Numbered from the stretch's first letter, positions 1 to 8,474 are shown. The stretch: DNA of 64,000 nt from Polaribacter sp. (GCA_029238315.1 JAQWGI010000016.1:1-64000); one strand, 5' to 3'. Notes: generated by a model from the sequence alone, not told the origin. Program-made: numbers and translations.

Positions 1-57
1 GGGAAATCAAAATTCAAACATCTCAATCTCCTTATTTTAATTTCTTAATTTTGACTC

Positions 58-591
58 ATGTCAAGCACTAATTCAAAAGATAAAGACAACCCTTCAAAAA
101 GAATAGAATACAGAGGAAAAAATGTCCGAGTTTCAAGAACAGGAGGTGTTTCTGCAACGAAAACATTTAAGGGTGATGGAGTTGGTGCTACCATAAACAC
201 CAAACACGGACTTCGTCTTCATAAACGTTTGTTTAAGGGGGCAAGAATGGGTTTCCAAAACGGTAACTTTCAATTTATTGGAAGATACAACAGTGGTCCA
301 TTCAATTTCAATGTTTCAAAAAATGGAGTTAGTACTTCCCTTAAAAATAAACGAGGTTCCTATAATATCTTAAAACCAAATTATTCCAGTTTCAAATTAG
401 GAGGTATTCAAGTACGAGGAAAAAACGCTGCTACTTTTCAAATGATCTACATGTTGATCATTCTCTTTGTTAATTTCATTAAAGTATTTTGGCACATTTT
501 CATCTCTATTTTATGGTTTGGTTTTTTATCCATTAAATGGATTGTAGATTTTACAATTGGATTTTTCAAAGGTTTTAAAGAAGTTAACTAA
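58..591 (+). CDS. DUF4236-like membrane protein
   Basis: Protein of 177 residues with no assigned function. The N-terminal two thirds are basic and rich in Gly, Ser and Asn, with short beta-like repeats such as NVSKNGVSTSLKNKRGSYN. These resemble the DUF4236 pattern of SKSGVSTSxGxKG repeats (recognition by eye). The last 50 residues contain two closely spaced hydrophobic segments (about 127-150 and 152-170), so the protein is probably anchored in a membrane by its C-terminus. It converges on the integrase gene and probably lies inside the same integrated element. Family assignment is moderate; function is unknown. Confidence 0.6.
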   Translation: MSSTNSKDKDNPSKRIEYRGKNVRVSRTGGVSATKTFKGDGVGATINTKHGLRLHKRLFKGARMGFQNGNFQFIGRYNSGPFNFNVSKNGVSTSLKNKRGSYNILKPNYSSFKLGGIQVRGKNAATFQMIYMLIILFVNFIKVFWHIFISILWFGFLSIKWIVDFTIGFFKGFKEVN

Positions 592-628
592 AGTTCCCTG
601 TAACTAAAGCACCTTATAACTTTATAGT

Positions 629-1918
629 TTACATATTAAAAAATCCTTGATCCAATATGTGTCGGGTGCGCTCATCTGATGTGATCCTAATGTACTTGAG
701 AAACTCCTTTTCAGTTTTATGACCTGAAATATGCATGATATCTTGAATTGACATTCTTTTTAAATAATAATTTGTACAGAAACTTCTACGTGCAGTATGT
801 GACTCCAACATTTCCCACTTTGGACGTGTATAAGTTCTTTTAACTCCTCCCTTTGTATCATGACATAAAATATCTTCATTCATATTTAATTTTCTTCCAA
901 TTAACTTGAGGTACTTGTTTATCTTTTGGTCTGATAGTTTTGGAGGGGGCTGGTTATTGTATCTCGCCATTATTTCTCTAAGTTCTATTGTTATTGGACA
1001 GTTAACTTTAACACCACTTTTCTTTTGAAGAATTTCAAAAAAATGAACCCTGTCTTTTTCTACAATATCTATACCTGATAATCGATTATAGTCACTAATA
1101 CGTTGTCCTGTATAACAACCCACTAAGAAGATATCTCTTGCCAACTCCATAGTCTTGTCATTTGAAAGATCTAAATCCTTCATCTTACGTATTTCATTCT
1201 CACTTAAATAAATCTTTGTTGGCTCCTCCGTTGGAATTGAAAACAACCTGAGATCTACATCTCCAATTAAACCTCTCCTCTTCCCTTCCAACACAATCGT
1301 TTTTATTGATTTGAAATGTTTTGAAATGGTGTTTAATTTAAACCCTTGTTCAACCTCCAAAAACCTCTTAAAGTCGTTTAAAATAGGTCTTGTGAAAGAT
1401 GTGAAATCAATTGATGTTGTGGAATCTGAAAACAATTTAAGTTTCTTTAAGGACTGTTTATATAGTAGTAAAGTAACATTTTCAATACTACCCCTCTTCT
1501 CCTCGATGAACTCATCTGCAAAAACAAAAAAATCATCTTGAATTACTTTTACTTCTGATTCAATATTTCGATTTGTCAACCTATCGAGAATAGATCTTAA
1601 AACTTCATTATTGACTTCTTTTCCCTCCAATACTAATTCCGAATGATCATGAATGAGTTCATTCTGTAACTTGTCAAGGTATCTATTAACTGTTGCTGAA
1701 TTAATTATAAGACTTCGATTTCTTCTAACTCTTTGTCTTTCAAAATCCCAATCTGCATAACCTACTGATATTCCAATTGAATATCTTAATCTTTGTCGTT
1801 TACCATAAGAAAACCATAATGAAATTGGACTTTCTTTTCTACTTTGTCTTAATGACTCTTTGGATTCCTTCAAATTGTACCTTACAGTTCCTAATTGTGG
1901 TTTAATTATTTTCTTCAT
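629..1918 (-). CDS. Tyrosine recombinase / phage-type integrase
   Basis: Integrase of 429 residues with the Bacteroidetes architecture: N-terminal arm-DNA-binding domain (about 1-95), SAM-like core-binding domain (about 135-230) and C-terminal catalytic domain. The catalytic residues are visible: Arg in GCYTGQRISDY, a beta-hairpin Lys in LQKKSGVK, the HxxR box in SHTARRSF, and the late His and Tyr in SGHKTEKEFLKYIR. Family members catalyse site-specific recombination through a 3'-phosphotyrosine link. The 5' end faces a tRNA-3'-end-like sequence about 170 bases upstream, the usual layout at an integrated element's edge. The element would then extend left, out of the window. Confidence 0.93.
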   Translation of the reverse strand: MKKIIKPQLGTVRYNLKESKESLRQSRKESPISLWFSYGKRQRLRYSIGISVGYADWDFERQRVRRNRSLIINSATVNRYLDKLQNELIHDHSELVLEGKEVNNEVLRSILDRLTNRNIESEVKVIQDDFFVFADEFIEEKRGSIENVTLLLYKQSLKKLKLFSDSTTSIDFTSFTRPILNDFKRFLEVEQGFKLNTISKHFKSIKTIVLEGKRRGLIGDVDLRLFSIPTEEPTKIYLSENEIRKMKDLDLSNDKTMELARDIFLVGCYTGQRISDYNRLSGIDIVEKDRVHFFEILQKKSGVKVNCPITIELREIMARYNNQPPPKLSDQKINKYLKLIGRKLNMNEDILCHDTKGGVKRTYTRPKWEMLESHTARRSFCTNYYLKRMSIQDIMHISGHKTEKEFLKYIRITSDERTRHILDQGFFNM

Positions 1919-2086
1919 ACGGCTAATATACAGCGCATAAAGGGTGTGCTCAAAGGTGTGCGCAGTTTAGTTATTTGTAGTTTATTTCTCTTTATTTCAT
2001 TTTATATCTTTATAATAAAAATGATGTTATATCATTAATTATTAATGATTTAGGTGTTTTTAAGATTAAATGAAATAAAGTAAATT

Positions 2087-2102
2087 CTTCCTGGAGGTAC
2101 CA
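2087..2102 (+). other. Putative attachment site: tRNA 3'-end remnant
   Basis: CTTCCTGGAGGTACCA reads like the 3' half of a T-stem (CTTCC), an acceptor strand (TGGAGGT), a discriminator A and CCA. The rest of a tRNA is absent upstream. Integrases of this family often target tRNA 3' ends, and the neighbouring orphan terminator supports that reading. It remains an inference. Confidence 0.4.
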
Positions 2103-2111
2103 CAAAATTAT

Positions 2112-2150
2112 CCCGTAACTCATTTATAAACAATGATTTACGGGTTTTTT
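2112..2150 (+). terminator. Orphan rho-independent terminator
   Basis: CCCGTAA pairs with TTACGGG, an inner CATT pairs with AATG, and six T follow. No plus-strand gene lies directly upstream, since the integrase is on the minus strand. It is best explained as the terminator of a tRNA gene whose body was displaced by integration. Confidence 0.7.
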
Positions 2151-2173
2151 GGTTTTTGGGGTTGCTCGAGAGG

Positions 2174-2195
2174 TTGCTCGGGAGGCATAAAAAGA
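2174..2195. repeat. Left copy of a 22-base fic-locus flank repeat
   Basis: The stretch begins TTGCTCGGGAGG and matches 7435-7456 at 19 of 22 positions. Each copy lies on the 3' side of a fic sequence (the intact gene here, the remnant there), which suggests that the duplication included flanking DNA. A partial direct copy, TTGCTCGAGAGG, precedes it at 2162. Confidence 0.55.
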
Positions 2196-2255
2196 TAACT
2201 GTGAACTGATTATATTACACTCCAAAAGTTAAGTTATTAATGACTTAAGTAACCT

Positions 2256-2423
2256 ATGAAACAACGAATTAAACATTGCACCATTTGTAAAGTAGATTTC
2301 CCTACCATGTACCGAGTACAATACAAAAACCCAAAAGAATGGGCGTTTGTTTGTAAAGAGTGTCTTAAAGACGTTAAAAAAGACAATCCGTTATATGCTT
2401 ATGGTGGAACTTGGAAACGGTAA
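2256..2423 (+). CDS. Small CxxC...CxxC zinc-ribbon-like protein
   Basis: A 55-residue ORF missing from the ORF track. It starts MKQRIKHCTICKVDFPT and contains two CxxC pairs (HCTIC at about 8-11 and VCKEC at about 39-42), suggesting a small zinc ribbon, then ends YAYGGTWKR. It resembles short conserved hypothetical proteins found in flavobacteria (recognition only). It lies between the element end and fic, on the opposite strand to fic. A role in nucleic-acid or protein binding is possible but not shown. Confidence 0.72.
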   Translation: MKQRIKHCTICKVDFPTMYRVQYKNPKEWAFVCKECLKDVKKDNPLYAYGGTWKR

Positions 2424-2469
2424 ATGAGACTTCGTTTTAAGAAAAAGAAAAATTAAGTGCTGCTAAAAT

Positions 2470-3585
2470 TTAGATCGTTTTAATATTTAACACGTAACGA
2501 CTACTTTTTAATTTTCCAGATTTGATAACTATTTTTTTATCTGTTAAATCCTTTAAATCTCTTGTAGCTGTAGATTCCGACGTTTTTGCAATTGTTCTAT
2601 AATTTTTTGCACTCAAACCTCCAACAAAACCCTCATGACCTGCTTCAAATATGCGTTGAATAACCTTGTACTGTCTATCATTTAAATGAAATTTAAAACG
2701 ATCAAAAAACTTTGTTTTCTCGAGAATAAAATCAATACTTTTTAGAGTGTTTTGTTGCGCTTCTAGAATTGTATTTCCCAAATAAAGTAACCAATCTGTA
2801 ACTTCTAATCTTGTATTATTTGTTTCAAGGGAACTGTAATACTCTTTTTTACGAATTTCAATAGTATGAGACAATGAAATCAAAGTAGGTTGTCCGGTAC
2901 TTATAGCAATTGATTTTTCCGTTAAAGCTCTTGCAATTCTTCCATTTCCATCTTCAAATGGATGGATACAAACAAAATACAAATGTGTTAACCCTGCCTT
3001 GACAAGAGGTAACATACTTGTATTAGTAAAATGAGTTTCATTGAACCAAACGATAAATTGTTTCATTTCCTTTTCTATTTTGATAGATGGAGGGGCTTCG
3101 AAATGAATATTTGGTTTATCTAATCTACCTGAAACAACTTGCATAGGTGAATTATGAGTTCTATATTTTCCAATATCAGTTAAATCTCGTCTCCCATTGG
3201 TAAGCATTTTATGCCATTCAAATAATTGTTCATCAGACAATCGTTTGTTATAATTTCGGTACAAATCAACCATCATCTCAGCAATACCATATTCTGCAGG
3301 TGGTACTTTTCTATTTACTACAGTTAATCCAAGGTTTTTCTTTATTGATGACTCTACACTCTCTCTATTTAAAACTTCCCCCTCTATTTCAGAAGTTTTT
3401 AAAGCTTCATTACTCAGAATTTCTATCAATAAATCATTTTTAGAAACATCTTCGATATGTTTTAAAGCTCCAAATACACTTCCTGTATTTTGAGAAAATT
3501 GAAGTTCTAACTTTTCTAAAGCTTCTTTATCATAAGAAAAATGAGGCCAATTTTTAAGCAACCAATTCCAAACCTTATATGCCAT
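2470..3585 (-). CDS. Fic family protein (AMPylase type) with C-terminal winged helix
   Basis: Protein of 371 residues with an N-terminal DUF4172-like region, a central Fic domain and a C-terminal winged-helix region (about 300-371). The catalytic Fic motif is intact: HPFEDGNGRIAR. The stretch LKTSEIEGE near residues 62-70 fits the inhibitory (S/T)xxxE(G/N) helix of Fic proteins that carry the inhibitor N-terminal to the Fic core, so it is probably self-inhibited. Fic enzymes usually transfer AMP from ATP to protein hydroxyls; the target here is unknown. The start at MAYKVW follows an upstream region of repeated TTATC(G/A)CTCAA sites, which suggests autoregulation. A collapsed second copy lies at 7503-7640. 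Confidence 0.9.
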   Translation of the reverse strand: MAYKVWNWLLKNWPHFSYDKEALEKLELQFSQNTGSVFGALKHIEDVSKNDLLIEILSNEALKTSEIEGEVLNRESVESSIKKNLGLTVVNRKVPPAEYGIAEMMVDLYRNYNKRLSDEQLFEWHKMLTNGRRDLTDIGKYRTHNSPMQVVSGRLDKPNIHFEAPPSIKIEKEMKQFIVWFNETHFTNTSMLPLVKAGLTHLYFVCIHPFEDGNGRIARALTEKSIAISTGQPTLISLSHTIEIRKKEYYSSLETNNTRLEVTDWLLYLGNTILEAQQNTLKSIDFILEKTKFFDRFKFHLNDRQYKVIQRIFEAGHEGFVGGLSAKNYRTIAKTSESTATRDLKDLTDKKIVIKSGKLKSSRYVLNIKTI

Positions 3586-3603
3586 GAACGATATCTTTAT
3601 TTT

Positions 3604-3658
3604 TTATCGCTCAAATTTAATGATATTTTGAGCAATAAATTAGGTTTTTATCACTCAA
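3604..3658 (-). promoter_or_regulatory. Putative fic operator: three TTATCrCTCAA sites
   Basis: TTATCGCTCAAA (3604) and TTTTGAGCAATAA (3626) form an inverted pair, and a third copy, TTATCACTCAA (3648), lies further upstream of fic. The same arrangement precedes the fic remnant, with matched base changes in the two inverted arms. This is likely the binding region of the protein's own winged-helix domain (inference). Confidence 0.5.
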
Positions 3659-3883
3659 TCCTATTCTTTCCTATTTAATTTGATAAAATTTCAATTTTTA
3701 ATATTACAACTACATTCTTTTCATCAAAGAAAGTTTGAATTCAAACAAATATTAAACTGTATAAATTAAGAACTGTTTTCATTTTTATATTAGTATCATT
3801 ACATTACAACTATTATTTTGAATATTATTATTCTGAATATGATATTTTTATTTAAAATATTAAAAAATCTACCACACACTTTT

Positions 3884-5710
3884 ATGAAAAAAATTATTTT
3901 TATTTTTTTAGCTACAAGCTTAATAATATCTTGTGTTAATGAAATTGAAGAAACTCCTATTTATAATGTTACATTTTCAGCAGCTCAAGGTGGAAGTGTA
4001 AGTAATTTAGGTGGACAGTATGAGTTAAATCATAATATCTCTGTAACAGCAATACCTGATGGAGAATATATGTTCAAAAAATGGTCTGACGAAAACACGA
4101 ATACTTTAAGAAACTTCAAAGTAACTTCGGATATAAACCTAGAAGCTTTTTTTGAGAAAAGAAAATACCCTTTAATAATTAATATAGAAGGAGAAGGAAA
4201 AGTATTAGAAGAAATTATGACTGCTAAAACCACAGACTATGACATTGGCACACGTGTAAAATTAACTGCAGTAGCTACCGGTGAATGGTATGTCTTTGAT
4301 TCATGGGGAGATATAGACACAGCTAATGTTAGTTCTAATAGTGTTGAGTTAGTAATAACAGAACCAACAACTTTAAATGTAAAATTTAAAGAATCAAATA
4401 TAATTGTAAAGGAGAATATTACACGCATTGACATACCCGGACAGTCAACAGAATACCTCAGAGCTTCGTTCTATAATGTTAGTGGTCCTTTTCATTACAA
4501 CAGTGATGGTGGGAATTATATGTTTTATCCTGGAACTGCAACTGGTTGGAGTCAAAATAATTCTTTGTCTAAAGATGATATTGAATCATCCCCTTCACAT
4601 GCTCTAAAAAGGGTTAATGGAAAATGGGAGTATTTCAAAACATTTGAAGATGTACGATTTTGGGGGGCAAGAAATTTTGAAATCATAGATAACAAGATCG
4701 TTATGGGTGATGGTAATGAGATTGGTGATGATATGACAGATTGGGATGGAGACACATATTATGGAGAAATTCTTGGCGAAGGTGATATTAAATGGACAAA
4801 AGTAAATGACAATAGCAATATGGGGTACTATCACGGAAGCACAATTGGTGATCTTAATGGTGATGGCTTACTGGATGTTGGTGGCGCTCCAGGACAATGG
4901 TATCCAGATTTAAATGAGTGGCGTATAAAAATTTTCACACAAAATAACGATGGAAGCTTCAATAATATTGATAATGTTTTAGATTTTGATTCTGGAGAAA
5001 TTCCTTTTACGTTAGATTTTGCAGATGTCTTTGGAGACTCTAAGGATGAAATTATTTTTGCTGATTATGGGAATGGAGATACAAGTAGTAATGGAAATTT
5101 AAATCAAATTCAAATTTTTGCCTACAATAATTCTACAAATAAATTTGAACTCCACTGGAAGTCTTCTTCACCAAGTGCGTTTTATAGTGTTGGATGGGGT
5201 GCAACCTCAATAAAAGTGTATGACTTTGATAATGATGGCATTAAAGATATCGCTGTTGCCCGTGAAGGTCATGGTAGTGCATTTGAAGTTTGGAAAGGTG
5301 AAGGAGATGGTACTTTTACACCAAATTACTCCAAAAATTTTATTGATAATGAAATGCAATTTAGAGAGTTTTTATTGATGGATGTAAATACAGATGGTTT
5401 TATGGATATAATTTTAAGGCCTTTTCATTATGGTTCATTATATAGAAACAATCCTGTTTGGTGGGATGTTTATGCAAATAACGGAATAAAATTAAACCAT
5501 CTTATTTGGATTAATAATGGCGATGGAACATTTCAAAATTATAATACTGAGGAGCTAAAGATAGAAGGAATGTTAGTTGATAATGTTCACCCATATATGG
5601 AAAATGGAATCCTACATTTTGTTGGTTCTTTTACAACCGATGAGGGTAATTTATATGGACAAGACGCAATCGATTTAACAACGTATGATATAAAAGTGAA
5701 TTTAAAATAA
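3884..5710 (+). CDS. FG-GAP/VCBS-type lipoprotein with N-terminal bacterial repeat domains
   Basis: I start this at MKKIIFIFLATSLIISC rather than at the ORF-track start 66 bases upstream, because this gives a lipoprotein signal with its Cys at about residue 17; the product is 608 residues. Two Ig-like bacterial repeat blocks follow (NVTFSAAQGGSVSNLGG at about 29-45, and IINIEGEGKV). The C-terminal half has calcium-loop FG-GAP repeats: DLNGDGLLDVGG, DFDNDGIKDIAVAREG and DVNTDGFMDIILRP, as in beta-propellers. It is probably a cell-surface lipoprotein binding polymer or protein ligands; the exact role is unknown. It heads the lipoprotein cluster between the two fic copies. Confidence 0.78.
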   Translation: MKKIIFIFLATSLIISCVNEIEETPIYNVTFSAAQGGSVSNLGGQYELNHNISVTAIPDGEYMFKKWSDENTNTLRNFKVTSDINLEAFFEKRKYPLIINIEGEGKVLEEIMTAKTTDYDIGTRVKLTAVATGEWYVFDSWGDIDTANVSSNSVELVITEPTTLNVKFKESNIIVKENITRIDIPGQSTEYLRASFYNVSGPFHYNSDGGNYMFYPGTATGWSQNNSLSKDDIESSPSHALKRVNGKWEYFKTFEDVRFWGARNFEIIDNKIVMGDGNEIGDDMTDWDGDTYYGEILGEGDIKWTKVNDNSNMGYYHGSTIGDLNGDGLLDVGGAPGQWYPDLNEWRIKIFTQNNDGSFNNIDNVLDFDSGEIPFTLDFADVFGDSKDEIIFADYGNGDTSSNGNLNQIQIFAYNNSTNKFELHWKSSSPSAFYSVGWGATSIKVYDFDNDGIKDIAVAREGHGSAFEVWKGEGDGTFTPNYSKNFIDNEMQFREFLLMDVNTDGFMDIILRPFHYGSLYRNNPVWWDVYANNGIKLNHLIWINNGDGTFQNYNTEELKIEGMLVDNVHPYMENGILHFVGSFTTDEGNLYGQDAIDLTTYDIKVNLK

Positions 5711-5743
5711 TTTTAATCTACGGACAAAATAAAATTTAGACTT

Positions 5744-5989
5744 ATGAAAAAATATTATTTAATTTTATTAGTTGGACTTATTGTTTCATGTTCAAATGAA
5801 ATTGTTGAAGATATTAAAGACATTGACACTACAATACCTGTAATTACCTTATTAGGTGATAATCCAATGACTATTGAGGTTGGAAATACTTATATTGACG
5901 CAGGAGCTAAAGCTATTGATAATTCAGATGGAGACATTAGCTCTAATATCATTATCCACCTGCATCTAAAACTAATGCTGTTTTCATAA
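5744..5989 (+). pseudogene. Truncated lipoprotein with partial DUF5011-like Ig domain
   Basis: Starts MKKYYLILLVGLIVSCSNE, a clear lipoprotein signal. It then enters an Ig-like DUF5011 pattern (PVITLLGDNPMTIEVG...YIDAGAKAIDNSDGDISSNI) and stops after 81 residues with an unrelated hydrophobic tail. A DUF5011 domain normally continues about 25 residues further with a GTY/ITY strand, so the gene is probably broken by a deletion or frameshift near 5955. The following bases stay open in another frame for only a short way. It lies 33 bases after the larger lipoprotein gene and may once have been co-transcribed with it. Confidence 0.6.
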
Positions 5990-6032
5990 AATTGATTTTA
6001 TATAAATATAATCACTTCTCTAAACTAAGGGT

Positions 6033-7199
6033 TTATTTCATGTTAAATTTTGAGCCATTCCATTCCCAGTGTGGTGATCCGTAACCTAAATTTCCTTTAT
6101 CATTAGATATGATATCTAATTCTCCATCGTCATCAATATCTTGTACTCTTATCCAAATAGGCCAGCGTATATCATTAGCTAAAGAATTGTCAACAATGTT
6201 ATCTATTATTTGATAATCCTTTGTGCTTATTACTTCGATATAGTATCCTTCGTATACATTTTTAAATCTTCCAGTTATTATATCAATAAACCCGTCTTGA
6301 TTTATGTCTGCAAAATCAAAATCTATAACTCCTTCCCAAGGAGATGAAAATGGTATAATTTGTGACCGTAAGTAAGAGAAGTCAATTCCGTTTCCAAAAT
6401 ATACTCTAGTTTGAAGATTATTTTCGTCTCCACCGGCAATTAAATCTAAATACCCGTCCTTATTTATATCAAATAATTCCATAGTAACAAAACCCTGTTG
6501 TTTAGAGTCTGGTGGTATTACTATTAAATCTGTTTCTGTGAAAGTACCGTCTCCATTATTTAAAAATGTAAGTATCACATGTTGTGACGACATTATAATA
6601 TCTAAGTCTCCGTCATTATCAATATCTCCTGAGGCTCCGGTATGTAAATAATATTTTGTCTCAGATAAATTTACAAGCTTATAGCCTGTCTCTGAGCTTA
6701 TAAGTAATGTAGGTGTAGAGCCTTCTGTTGGCCACATGTCAACTCCCTGTTCCGGGTAAGCTACATCAGGTTTACCGTCATTATTATAATCCCCTAACAG
6801 ACCTTTACGGGCATTAAAAGTTCCTACTTCTCCCAATATAGTAAAAGGTGTTAATGTAAAAGTCTTATTATCACCTTGATTTTTAAAAAATTCAAGAGGG
6901 AGATCTCCGTACCCTCCTGCGTTTTCATATAATGTAGGGGCTGCTAGTAAATCTTCAAATCCATCTCCATCGAAATCTGCAATGACTTCAGGACAGCCGT
7001 ATGCTATAGTTCCGAAATTTATATTATTTTCTTCTAACATACTATAGTAGTCTATCCATATATTAGATTTAGATAAGTTATAAGAAGTATCGAAGTATGA
7101 TTTAGTTTGCTTTGGAGGTTGAATTATCTCTAATGATTCCTTTTGACAAGAATTTATTAAAGTTCCTAAACATATTAAATAAATAATTCTTTTTACCAT
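6033..7199 (-). CDS. FG-GAP/VCBS repeat lipoprotein
   Basis: Lipoprotein of 388 residues with lipobox LINSC near residue 18. The body is built from six calcium-loop repeats of the form DxDxDGxxDL: DFDGDGFEDLLA, DYNNDGKPDVAYP, DIDNDGDLDIIMS, DINKDGYLDLIAGG, DINQDGFIDIITG and DIDDDGELDIISND. This is the FG-GAP/VCBS propeller signature, and the repeat number fits a near-complete propeller. It is probably surface-exposed and adhesive or ligand-binding. It converges on the truncated lipoprotein gene and shows a similar domain style but no close identity to the 3884 gene. Confidence 0.82.
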   Translation of the reverse strand: MVKRIIYLICLGTLINSCQKESLEIIQPPKQTKSYFDTSYNLSKSNIWIDYYSMLEENNINFGTIAYGCPEVIADFDGDGFEDLLAAPTLYENAGGYGDLPLEFFKNQGDNKTFTLTPFTILGEVGTFNARKGLLGDYNNDGKPDVAYPEQGVDMWPTEGSTPTLLISSETGYKLVNLSETKYYLHTGASGDIDNDGDLDIIMSSQHVILTFLNNGDGTFTETDLIVIPPDSKQQGFVTMELFDINKDGYLDLIAGGDENNLQTRVYFGNGIDFSYLRSQIIPFSSPWEGVIDFDFADINQDGFIDIITGRFKNVYEGYYIEVISTKDYQIIDNIVDNSLANDIRWPIWIRVQDIDDDGELDIISNDKGNLGYGSPHWEWNGSKFNMK

Positions 7200-7434
7200 G
7201 ACCTTTATTTTAATTTTTATACTATGAGAACACGAAATTTATATTAGATTTCCAATAAATTTACTCAAAATTCAACATTTAAGTTGATGTAACGTTGATT
7301 TATTAGTTGTAAAACGTTGCAATTATATTTTTATATTATTTTTAGAACAATATAGATTTGTTAAGTAGACTGAAAAGCAAACTTTATACAAAAAAATATT
7401 TTTACTACAAACCACCAAAAATCTTAAAAACTCA

Positions 7435-7456
7435 TTGCTCAGGAGGTGTAAAAAGA
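7435..7456. repeat. Right copy of the fic-locus flank repeat
   Basis: Begins TTGCTCAGGAGG and matches 2174-2195 at 19 of 22 positions. It lies on the 3' side of the fic remnant just as the other copy lies on the 3' side of the intact gene. The gene-free stretch 7200-7788 otherwise holds the fic remnant and AT-rich sequence in which I see no gene. Confidence 0.55.
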
Positions 7457-7502
7457 GTTCTAGAAAGGGGTTATATTTTTAAGTTTGGTTATTGGTGAGT
7501 TA

Positions 7503-7556
7503 AGTTAATATATAACGGCTACTTTTTTAAGCAACCAATTCCAAACTTTATATCTC
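7503..7556 (-). pseudogene. Collapsed fic gene remnant
   Basis: The minus strand reads YKVWNWLLKK, the same as the first residues of the intact Fic protein. It then jumps straight into sequence matching the last codons of fic (a decayed copy of AAAAGTAGTCGTTACG). Roughly the first ten and last nine codons remain, and about 1.05 kb is missing between them, apparently joined at a short TTAAAAA microhomology. The start codon is also lost. It has the same orientation as the intact gene. Confidence 0.75.
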
Positions 7557-7576
7557 AAGAGCGATATTCTTATCTT

Positions 7577-7631
7577 TTATCACTCAAATTTGATACTATT
7601 CTGAGTAATAATTTATGTTTTTATCACTCAA
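7577..7631 (-). promoter_or_regulatory. Remnant fic operator array
   Basis: TTATCACTCAAA (7577), TTCTGAGTAATAA (7599) and TTATCACTCAA (7621) repeat the three-site layout upstream of the intact fic. Compared with that copy, GCTC has become ACTC in one arm and GAGC has become GAGT in the other, so the inverted symmetry is preserved. Confidence 0.5.
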
Positions 7632-7788
7632 TCTTTCTATTATAAGATTAATGTACTTTAAAGAAGTGACGGATAAATTTCATATATATTTTAAGTTTAC
7701 TTTATAAAATATATCCATATCTCCGAATTAAAAAAAATGATTAAATTTGATATGGATACTCATACAAAAACAAAATTTAACGCATCGA

Positions 7789-8469
7789 ATGAAAAAGACA
7801 AGACTGACTATTATAGCTGTATTATTAATACTGCCGTTTATTAAAACTAATGCACAAGAAAAAGCATTTAATAAATACGCAATCGGTTTTACCTCTGGAA
7901 CAAGGGGTCTAGGAGGCGAAATTATAACAAACTTATCTAAAACACTAAATTTAAGAGCATCTTACTCGGGGTATAGGCACACAGAAAGTGGAGAAAATAT
8001 TGAAAACGATGTTACCATTGGTTATGATGCAGAAGGTTCTATAGAAGCACTCTCTTTAGTTGTTGATTACCATCTTTTTAAAAATAGTTTTAAATTAATA
8101 GGAGGAATTGTGAATCATAAATTTGAGGTAAATGCTTATACCGCTCCAACGAGCCCTTTTAAATTTAGTGACACAAAAACATTTCTACCTGAAGAACTTG
8201 GCTCAATAACTGCTCAAGTTAGCTACCCAAATAAATGGATGCCTTATTTAGGATTGGGCTTTGGAAACTCTTTATCTGAAGGTAAAAAAGTAAAACTAAA
8301 TGCCTCTTTAGGGGTATTGTTTAGTGGTTCACCTGAGTTAGAAATGCAAGGTTCTGGTTTAATACTCCCTACAATCAACCAAGTTATCGATATCCAGGAA
8401 GGCTTAGACGAGTTTGGCTTTTTTCCAATACTTAATATTGGAGTTACTTTTTTACTTTTTAAAGAATAA
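7789..8469 (+). CDS. Secreted or outer-membrane beta-barrel-like protein
   Basis: I start this at MKKTRLTIIAVLLILPF; the ORF-track start adds 14 residues before a typical signal peptide, which ends near TNAQ. The mature part, about 205 residues, has alternating polar and hydrophobic strands (GIVNHKFEVNA, WMPYLGLGFGNSLS, LNASLGVLFSG) and ends FPILNIGVTFLLF, as expected of a small outer-membrane barrel. Function is unknown. The stop lies five bases before the next gene, a lipoprotein, so the two probably form an operon. Confidence 0.72.
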   Translation: MKKTRLTIIAVLLILPFIKTNAQEKAFNKYAIGFTSGTRGLGGEIITNLSKTLNLRASYSGYRHTESGENIENDVTIGYDAEGSIEALSLVVDYHLFKNSFKLIGGIVNHKFEVNAYTAPTSPFKFSDTKTFLPEELGSITAQVSYPNKWMPYLGLGFGNSLSEGKKVKLNASLGVLFSGSPELEMQGSGLILPTINQVIDIQEGLDEFGFFPILNIGVTFLLFKE

Positions 8470-8474
8470 AAATC

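Larger units (their letters stand above)
1..2105. mobile_element. Probable right end of an integrative element
   Basis: Inferred unit, not directly delimited. It contains the integrase and a DUF4236-like gene and ends at a sequence resembling the 3' end of a tRNA, followed by a terminator with no gene to terminate. The intact tRNA and other attachment site would lie beyond position 1. No second copy of the putative core was found in the window. Confidence 0.35.
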
